Shown here: one piece after another, positions 1 through 4,199 of the stretch
Layout: every line of letters begins with the position of its first letter
Numbering within the stretch: the first letter of the stretch is position 1
NCBI GenBank assembly: GCA_903917505.1
Contig: CAIXAY010000019.1
Location: forward strand, 1 to 6,287
Length of the DNA stretch: 6,287 bases
From: an uncultured beta proteobacterium
GTDB lineage: Bacteria > Pseudomonadota > Gammaproteobacteria > Burkholderiales > Rhodocyclaceae
Direction of reading: 5' to 3'
The notes under the pieces: generated by a model
Seen by the model: the letters and a program-made list of their open reading frames with translations, nothing else
What the model was told of the DNA's origin: nothing
Database searches by the model: none
Program-made: the position numbers and the translations under genes

Positions 1-59
1 GATGATCGTCGGCGCCAGCGGCTGCGGGAAAAGTTCCTTGCTGCGCGCCATCGCCGGCC
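1..59 (+). repeat. 59-bp direct repeat, copy 1 (misplaced Walker A segment)
   Basis: Bases 1-59 are identical to 373-431 and diverge from base 60 (g versus t at 432). The offset of 372 bp is a multiple of three, so the frame is kept. The repeat may extend left of the window. It encodes MIVGASGCGKSS and following residues, joined here directly to permease sequence, an order not expected in the family. A misassembled contig tip is the simplest explanation; a real partial duplication is the alternative. Confidence 0.95.
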
Positions 60-1003
60 GGGTGCTTTCCGGCGAACTCGAGGTCGGGCGGGCGATCCAG
101 GCGGCCGGCGCGTTCGCGGCGATCCTGAGCGCGCTGACGGTGATCATCGACAACTTCGAGAGTTTCAGCAAATTCGCCGCCGGCATCGACCGGCTCGACA
201 GCTTTGCCAAATTTCTTGCGCTCAAGGACGGCCGTGTGCGCAAGGTCGGTGACGACATTGTCTTCGTCAGCAATTCGCACCTGGCGATCGAAGAGCTGAC
301 CCTGCAGACGCCGAACCACGCGCGAACCCTGGTCGAGAAGCTCTCGCTGGCAATCGATCCGGGGCAGGGGGTGATGATCGTCGGCGCCAGCGGCTGCGGG
401 AAAAGTTCCTTGCTGCGCGCCATCGCCGGCCTGTGGCGCTCGGGCAGCGGCCGCATCATCCGACCCGACGCCGGCGAAATGCTCTTCCTGCCGCAGCGGC
501 CCTACATGCTGGTGGCCAGCCTGCGCGAACAGTTGCTCTATCCGCAGCCGGAGCGAAAGATCAGCGACGAGGAACTGCAGGGCGTGCTCGAACGCGTCAA
601 CCTTCCGGATCTGGTCAGCCGCTTCGGCGGCCTCGATGCGCAACTCGATTGGGCCAAGGTGCTGTCGGTCGGCGAGCAGCAACGCGTCGCTTTCGCCCGC
701 GTGCTGCTCGTCGCGCCGCGCTACGCCATTCTCGACGAGGCGACCAGCGCCCTCGACATCGCCAACGAGGACAGCCTGTATCAGCAGTTGAGCGCCGGCG
801 TCACCACGCTGATCAGCGTCGGCCACCGTCCGACGATTCTCAAGTATCACCCGCAGGTGCTCGAACTCCTGGGCGACGGGCAATGGCGGCTCTACGCGGC
901 CGATGATTACCGCTTTGGCGCCAGCCAGCCGGCGCCAAAGCGGGCTGGCGCACAGACAGCGCAAGCGATCGATGCGATAAGGGAAAACACCCACCCCCGA
1001 TAG
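2..1003 (+). CDS. ABC transporter, permease-ATPase fusion of YddA/SbmA type, 5' partial and chimeric at its start
   Basis: This is the C-terminal part of an inner-membrane exporter half-transporter whose ATPase is fused behind a membrane domain; the substrate cannot be told. The reading frame is open to the window edge, and the ATG at 2 is an internal Walker A codon, not a true start. Residues about 21-68 resemble the end of the permease domain (SGELEVG, then a hydrophobic segment at about 31-49, then a DRLDSF linker). The ATPase domain spans about 95-295: Walker A GASGCGKS at 128-135, Q-loop Gln165, signature LSVGEQQR at 221-228, Walker B YAILDE at 241-246, H-loop His275. The LSxGEQQR signature is usual for this family, whose full proteins run to about 570-600 residues. 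Residues 1-19 duplicate 125-143 and sit where another transmembrane segment belongs, so the first 59 bases are probably not native. A tail of about 30 residues after the ATPase (from about 304) is Ala/Gln/Pro-rich and contains a strong hairpin. The family call is confident; the true 5' structure is not. Confidence 0.88.
   Translation: MIVGASGCGKSSLLRAIAGRVLSGELEVGRAIQAAGAFAAILSALTVIIDNFESFSKFAAGIDRLDSFAKFLALKDGRVRKVGDDIVFVSNSHLAIEELTLQTPNHARTLVEKLSLAIDPGQGVMIVGASGCGKSSLLRAIAGLWRSGSGRIIRPDAGEMLFLPQRPYMLVASLREQLLYPQPERKISDEELQGVLERVNLPDLVSRFGGLDAQLDWAKVLSVGEQQRVAFARVLLVAPRYAILDEATSALDIANEDSLYQQLSAGVTTLISVGHRPTILKYHPQVLELLGDGQWRLYAADDYRFGASQPAPKRAGAQTAQAIDAIRENTHPR
373..431 (+). repeat. 59-bp direct repeat, copy 2 (native Walker A segment)
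   Basis: This copy lies in the correct place in the ATPase domain: it follows the VEKLSLAIDPGQGV strand and precedes the LWRSGSGRI stretch and the Q-loop, as in other ABC ATPases. It is therefore the native copy of the pair. Confidence 0.95.
910..951 (+). other. strong hairpin with a mutually exclusive alternative stem inside the ABC gene 3' end
   Basis: Bases 910-922 (ccgctttggcgcc) and 931-943 form a perfect 13-bp inverted repeat with an 8-base loop. A second stem, 918-926 with 943-951 (gcgccagcc/ggctggcgc, 9 bp), shares bases with the first, so only one can form at a time. There is no T-run after either, so this is not a standard intrinsic terminator. It lies in the last 31 codons of the ABC gene, about 60-100 bases before the next gene, and could shape the mRNA between the two. 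Function is inferred only. Confidence 0.5.
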
Positions 1004-1009
1004 GAAATA

Positions 1010-1375
1010 ATGATGATCAAGAAAACAATTCTGGCGGCTTTGGTTGCCGTATCGCTTGCCGCCGTCGCCGTGCCGGCCGCCGCGGAAACCTATGTGCGGA
1101 TCGCCCCGCCGCCGCCGCGCGAAGAAATGATTCCGGCGCCTCGCGCAGGTTACGTCTGGGCCCCGGGCCACTGGGAATACCGGAAGCACGCGTACCGGTG
1201 GGTCAACGGGACCTCGCTGCACGCACGCCACGGCTACTACTACAGCCCGTATGCCTGGTCCGAACACGACGGGCACTGGCATTCGCAAAGCGGCCACTGG
1301 CAACACGGTGATCGCGATCATGACGGCGTCCCGGATCGCTACGACCGGGCGCCGAACAATCCCAATCGCAGCTGA
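1010..1375 (+). CDS. exported WxxGxW-repeat protein with C-terminal Asp-rich calcium-loop-like motif
   Basis: A 121-residue protein with a clear Sec signal peptide: MMIKK, a hydrophobic core at 7-21, and probable cleavage after AAA at 23-25. The mature part is rich in Trp, Tyr and His. It carries a good WAPGHW motif at 50-55, a WVNG at 64-67 and a degenerate GHW...GHW at 88-97, as in the small periplasmic or surface proteins of the YXWXGXW/WxxGxW type, whose function is unknown. The C-terminus, DRDHDGVPDRYDRAP at 101-115, has the DxDxDGxxDxxDxxP spacing of thrombospondin type 3-like calcium repeats. AGGA at 1002-1005 overlaps the ABC stop codon; it is 4 bases from the ATG at 1010 and 7 from the ATG at 1013, so the second Met is the likelier start. 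Only 6 bases separate it from the ABC gene, so co-transcription is plausible. The same C-terminal motif ends the next gene. Confidence 0.85.
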   Translation: MMIKKTILAALVAVSLAAVAVPAAAETYVRIAPPPPREEMIPAPRAGYVWAPGHWEYRKHAYRWVNGTSLHARHGYYYSPYAWSEHDGHWHSQSGHWQHGDRDHDGVPDRYDRAPNNPNRS

Positions 1376-1386
1376 GCAGCAGGTTC

Positions 1387-1405
1387 GGCGGCGCCTGGCG
1401 CCGCC
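1387..1405 (+). terminator. GC hairpin after the WxxGxW gene, possible weak terminator
   Basis: ggcggcgcc at 1387-1395 and ggcgccgcc at 1397-1405 are perfect reverse complements; in practice this is a 7-bp stem with a 5-base loop. It lies 11 bases after the stop codon. No T-run follows, so it could equally be an mRNA-stabilising hairpin between the two small genes. Confidence 0.3.
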
Positions 1406-1456
1406 CGGGCTTGATCAACTGTCGCCGACCTTCAATTACCTTGATCTGGAGAAGAA

Positions 1457-1681
1457 ATGAAAAAGCTAGCCTTGTTGTTAATCGCCGTTGCCGGCCTGTT
1501 GTCCGCCTGCATCGGTTACGAAGTTCCGAACCACGACCGTGGCGAGTACCGCGGCGACAATCGCGGTGATTATCGCGACGACCACCGCGGCGAGTATCGC
1601 GACGAGCACCGCGGCGGCGATCGCGACCATGACGGCATTCCCGATAGCCAGGACCGGCACCCGGACGATTCACGCCGCTAA
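1457..1681 (+). CDS. small repeat-containing lipoprotein with C-terminal Asp-rich calcium-loop-like motif
   Basis: A 74-residue protein. Residues 1-17 form a lipoprotein signal peptide (MKK, then a hydrophobic core) ending in lipobox LSAC at 15-18, so Cys18 should be lipidated and the mature protein membrane-anchored. Ile at +2 gives no inner-membrane retention signal of the Asp type, which fits outer-membrane sorting. From Arg28 the chain is four 8-residue units (RGEYRGDN, RGDYRDDH, RGEYRDEH, RGGDRDHD), extremely charged and probably disordered. The last unit runs into DRDHDGIPDSQDRHP at 55-69, with the same DxDxDGxxDxxDxxP spacing as the end of the preceding gene. GGAG at 1448-1451, 5 bases before the ATG, supports the start. 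Function is unknown; metal or polyanion binding is only a guess. Its small size and low complexity might raise doubt, but signal peptide, lipobox and ribosome binding site together make it a credible gene. Confidence 0.8.
   Translation: MKKLALLLIAVAGLLSACIGYEVPNHDRGEYRGDNRGDYRDDHRGEYRDEHRGGDRDHDGIPDSQDRHPDDSRR
1538..1633 (+). repeat. 24-bp tandem repeat, four units, in the lipoprotein gene
   Basis: Four consecutive 24-base units begin at 1538, 1562, 1586 and 1610, each starting cgt/cgc followed by gg. They encode R-G-[E/D]-Y-R-x-x-[N/H] three times; the fourth diverges to RGGDRDHD. Units 2 and 3 are closest. Differences between units are often at third codon positions, so the peptide pattern is better kept than the DNA, suggesting an older expansion under selection. 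Confidence 0.8.
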
Positions 1682-1697
1682 TAAGGTGTGTTCTTAT

Positions 1698-1716
1698 TCG
1701 GCGGACGTCCCGCCGA
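1698..1716 (+). terminator. hairpin after the lipoprotein gene, weak terminator candidate
   Basis: tcggcgg at 1698-1704 pairs with ccgccga at 1710-1716 (7 bp, loop acgtc). It begins 16 bases after the lipoprotein stop codon. There is no T-run downstream on the + strand, so termination would be weak or factor-dependent. Confidence 0.3.
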
Positions 1717-1740
1717 TGCGCCGGGAAGTTTTCTGCCATG

Positions 1741-1833
1741 CTCGAATCGAGGCAACGTTTGGCCCGAATGATTGACTAAGAGCGAATGAACTCAAAACGG
1801 CAGCGCCATGTTGCCGCGTTTATTCGAAAGGGG
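1741..1833 (+). promoter_or_regulatory. egtD upstream region with repeats, leader hairpin and ribosome binding site
   Basis: The 157-base gap before egtD contains several short signals. ctcga-a-tcgag at 1741-1751 is a perfect inverted repeat. CGAATGA occurs at 1765-1771 and 1783-1789, 18 bp apart, flanking a TTGACT at 1772-1777 that resembles a -35 box; no good -10 box follows at normal spacing. A bulged hairpin pairs 1795-1802 with 1812-1821 just before the gene. AAAGGGG at 1827-1833, 5 bases from the GTG at 1839, is a good ribosome binding site and fixes the egtD start. A promoter for egtDB is expected here, but only the ribosome binding site is firm. Confidence 0.4.
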
Positions 1834-1838
1834 CGATC

Positions 1839-2807
1839 GTGAACGATGCAAGTCTTTATTCGCTGCTGGCGATCCGTGAACGACCGGGCGAGCGCCCGCC
1901 GATCGATGAAGAGATCATCGCCGGCCTGTGTGCGGCGCAGGCCGAGATCTCGCCGAAGTATTTTTACGACGTGAACGGGTCGGCGCTGTTCGAGCGCATT
2001 ACCCGCCTGCCCGAGTATTATCCGACGCGCACCGAAATGGCGATCATGGCCGAGCATGCCGCCGATATCGCCGGGCGCATCGGCGACGGGGCGACGCTGA
2101 TCGAGCTTGGCGCAGGCAACTGCGAGAAAGCGCGGGCGCTCTGCGCGCTGATCGAGCCCAAGTGCTTCGTCGCCGTCGATATCGCCTCCGAGTTCGTGCG
2201 CGACGCGGCCAACGGCCTGCGCTGTACCTATCCGGCGCTCGACATTCGCGTGGTTGGCGCCGATCTCAACGATGAAATTCAGTTGCCCGACGACGTGCCG
2301 TCAAGGCAGCGCCTGGTCTTTTACCCCGGATCGTCGATCGGCAATTTCGATCCGGCACCGGCGCTGCGCCTCCTGCAACGCATTCGCGGGCTGCTCGGCG
2401 AGGGCGGCGCACTGCTGATCGGCGTCGATCTGGTCAAGGACGAGGCGGTTCTCGAAGCGGCCTACAACGATGCGGCCGGCGTCACGGCCGCTTTCAACCT
2501 GAATGCGCTGAGCCACGTGAATCAACTGATCGGCAGCGATTTCGACCTGCGCGAGTGGCGCCACCGCGCCTTCTTCAATCGCGCGCAATCGCGCATCGAG
2601 ATGCATCTCGAAGCCGCCGTCGATACGCGCGTCGGCTGGATCGGCGGCAAGCGTCATTTCCGCCGCGGCGAGGCCATACACACCGAGAACAGTTACAAAT
2701 ATGCCAGCGCCGATTTCGCCGCGATGCTGGTGCAGGCCGGTTTCACGCAGCAGTTCTGCTGGACCGATGCGCGCCAGTGGTTCGCGGTTTTTCTTGCCCG
2801 CGTCTGA
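1839..2807 (+). CDS. egtD: L-histidine N-alpha-methyltransferase EgtD (ergothioneine biosynthesis)
   Basis: EgtD transfers three methyl groups from S-adenosylmethionine to the alpha-amino group of histidine, giving hercynine, the first step to ergothioneine in the cytoplasm. The 322-residue length matches the family (about 320). The N-terminal signature SPKYFYDVNGS followed by LPEYYPTRTE (Tyr60-Tyr61) is typical. The SAM-binding loop is ELGAGNCEK at 89-97, with Asp114 at the end of the next strand (VAVDIAS). The GSSIGNF block at 164-170 includes Asn169, the probable histidine-carboxylate ligand, and AAYNDAAGVTAAFN carries Tyr209. HTENS at 281-285 supplies Glu283 and Ser285. By position these match Asn166, Tyr206, Glu282 and Ser284 of the mycobacterial enzyme, so histidine specificity looks intact. 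The start is GTG with a strong ribosome binding site. The stop lies 22 bases before egtB, so the two are almost certainly one operon. Confidence 0.95.
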   Translation: MNDASLYSLLAIRERPGERPPIDEEIIAGLCAAQAEISPKYFYDVNGSALFERITRLPEYYPTRTEMAIMAEHAADIAGRIGDGATLIELGAGNCEKARALCALIEPKCFVAVDIASEFVRDAANGLRCTYPALDIRVVGADLNDEIQLPDDVPSRQRLVFYPGSSIGNFDPAPALRLLQRIRGLLGEGGALLIGVDLVKDEAVLEAAYNDAAGVTAAFNLNALSHVNQLIGSDFDLREWRHRAFFNRAQSRIEMHLEAAVDTRVGWIGGKRHFRRGEAIHTENSYKYASADFAAMLVQAGFTQQFCWTDARQWFAVFLARV

Positions 2808-2815
2808 GCCAAGCC

Positions 2816-2822
2816 GGGAGGA
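2816..2822 (+). promoter_or_regulatory. ribosome binding site deciding the egtB start
   Basis: GGGAGGA lies 7 bases before the ATG at 2830. The egtB frame is open further upstream (to at least 2701), but that extension overlaps egtD and encodes no family sequence. This site therefore decides for the start at 2830. Confidence 0.8.
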
Positions 2823-2829
2823 CCTGCCC

Positions 2830-4095
2830 ATGGATGCCAGCGCGCTGCGCGCACATTACGAGAGCGTGCGCGACTGCACGGTGAACCTCGCCGCGCCGCT
2901 CTCGGCCGAGGATTGCTGCGCGCAGTCGATGCCCGATGCGAGCCCGGTCAAATGGCATCTCGCGCATACGACCTGGTTTTTCGAGACCTTCGTCCTCGAG
3001 CGCTGGGAGTCCGCTTACCAGCCTTTCGACGCCTCTTTCCGCGTGCTCTTCAATTCCTATTACAACGCCGTCGGCGCCAGGCATCCGCGGCCCCAGCGCG
3101 GCTTGCTGACGCGCCCCTCGCTGTCGGCCGTGCTCGCTTACCGCGCCGATGTCGATAGCCGCATGCTGGCGCTGCTCGCCCGTGCGCAGACGATGGATGG
3201 AACTTCGGAACTCGCCGATCTCGTGACCCTCGGGCTGCATCATGAACAACAGCATCAGGAACTGCTGCTGACCGACGTCAAGCATCTCTTTTCGCGCAAC
3301 CCGCTGGCGCCGGCCTACGGCTTTGCGCCGGAGACCGGCCTGGCGCTGCCGGAACTCGGCTGGCATGACTACGCCGGCGGCCTGGTCGAGATCGGACATG
3401 CCGGCGCGGGTTTCTGCTTCGACAACGAAACGCCGCGTCATCGCGTCTATCTCGACGCTTACCGGCTCGCTTCCCGCCTCGTCAGCAACGGCGAGTACTG
3501 CGAGTTCATCGAAGCCGGCGGCTATGACGATCCGCGCTACTGGCTGGCCGAGGGCTGGGACTGGCGGGTCGCCGAGCAGCACGACCATCCGCTGTACTGG
3601 CGGCGCGACGACGACTGGCAGGAATTCACCCTCGGCGGGCTGGTCGGTCTCGATGCCTCGCGGCCGGTCGTGCATGTCTGCTACTACGAGGCCGACGCCT
3701 ACGCGCGCTGGGCCGAAGCGCGCCTGCCCACCGAAAGCGAGTGGGAAGCGGCGGCGGCGGGTGCTCCGCTGAACGGGCATTTCGCGGCCGACCGCGACCG
3801 CCATCCGCGCCCGGCAGCGGGGCCCGGCATGGCGCAGCTCTTCGGTGACGCCTGGGAGTGGACGAGTTCGAGCTATGCCGCCTATCCGGGATTCCGGATC
3901 AGTCCCGGCGCCGTCGGCGAATACAACGGCAAGTTCATGGTGAATCAATATGTCTTGCGCGGCGGTTCGTGCGCGACGCCCGCGGGGCACCTGCGCGCCA
4001 GCTATCGCAACTTCTTTCCGGCCTCGGCCTGCTGGCAGTTTTCCAGCATCCGCCTGGCCAGGGATGCCGAAAGCCAGCCAAAACGCTCGACCTGA
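2830..4095 (+). CDS. egtB: hercynine oxygenase / sulfoxide synthase EgtB (ergothioneine biosynthesis)
   Basis: EgtB is a non-heme iron enzyme that uses O2 to form the C-S bond between hercynine and a thiol substrate (gamma-glutamylcysteine or cysteine, depending on subtype), yielding a sulfoxide. The 421-residue protein has the expected two domains. The N-terminal DinB-like domain (about 1-165) carries KWHLAHTTWFFE with His46, and LHHEQQHQE with His138 and His142 in the HxxxHxE pattern; these should be the iron ligands. The C-terminal FGE-sulfatase-type domain (about 183-415) has GGLVEIG, LPTESEWE at 299-306, FGDAWEWT at 338-345, LRGGSC at 376-381 and SYRNFFP at 391-397. A Tyr77-Tyr78 pair (NSYYNAVG) recalls the adjacent active-site tyrosines described for the cysteine-using EgtB of Chloracidobacterium; that comparison is from memory. 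No egtA or egtC is nearby, which also fits cysteine use. A separate egtD argues against OvoA. A selenoneine-type SenA is unlikely, since no senB or senC is seen here. Confidence 0.93.
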   Translation: MDASALRAHYESVRDCTVNLAAPLSAEDCCAQSMPDASPVKWHLAHTTWFFETFVLERWESAYQPFDASFRVLFNSYYNAVGARHPRPQRGLLTRPSLSAVLAYRADVDSRMLALLARAQTMDGTSELADLVTLGLHHEQQHQELLLTDVKHLFSRNPLAPAYGFAPETGLALPELGWHDYAGGLVEIGHAGAGFCFDNETPRHRVYLDAYRLASRLVSNGEYCEFIEAGGYDDPRYWLAEGWDWRVAEQHDHPLYWRRDDDWQEFTLGGLVGLDASRPVVHVCYYEADAYARWAEARLPTESEWEAAAAGAPLNGHFAADRDRHPRPAAGPGMAQLFGDAWEWTSSSYAAYPGFRISPGAVGEYNGKFMVNQYVLRGGSCATPAGHLRASYRNFFPASACWQFSSIRLARDAESQPKRST

Positions 4096-4151
4096 CAACG
4101 ATTTCCGAGACGCACATGTCCTGGGTGCGCTGGCAAACATAACAATCGTTG
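4096..4151 (+). other. nested inverted repeat after egtB
   Basis: caacgatt at 4096-4103 pairs with aatcgttg at 4144-4151 (8 bp). Inside it, cgcac at 4111-4115 pairs with gtgcg at 4125-4129. The outer arm begins at the first base after the egtB stop codon. Without a T-run it is not a textbook terminator; it may protect the egtDB mRNA end or be an operator for the next gene. The remaining spacer (4152-4199) shows only a TTGCCG at 4149-4154 resembling a -35 box, with no good -10 box. Confidence 0.35.
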
Positions 4152-4199
4152 CCGATTCCTTACCATTGAGGCCACATACAAGCACGGGGCTTCCCTGGC

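Noticed and set aside
1..1003. ABC protein with two functional nucleotide-binding domains
   Set aside because: The first Walker A copy has no Q-loop, signature or Walker B after it; it runs straight into a membrane segment. It is a fragment, not a domain.
1411..1439. possible promoter before the lipoprotein gene (TTGATC, 17 bp, AATTAC)
   Set aside because: Only 4 of 6 and 3 of 6 consensus matches, too weak to annotate.
1203..1739. 178-codon - strand frame across both small exported genes
   Set aside because: Its Arg-rich repetitive product is the complement of the period-24 repeat. The + strand genes have signal peptides and ribosome binding sites.
1772..1800. TTGACT as a complete sigma-70 promoter for egtD
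   Set aside because: The -35 match is good, but at 16-18 bp spacing the sequence (around aaacgg) does not resemble a -10 box.
2701..2829. upstream extension of the egtB frame
   Set aside because: It overlaps egtD in another frame and encodes no EgtB-like sequence; the ATG at 2830 has a strong ribosome binding site.
2830..4095. EgtB-like protein as SenA of a selenoneine cluster
   Set aside because: No glycosyltransferase (SenB) or SelD-like (SenC) gene is adjacent, and egtD lies directly upstream, so EgtB is the simpler call.
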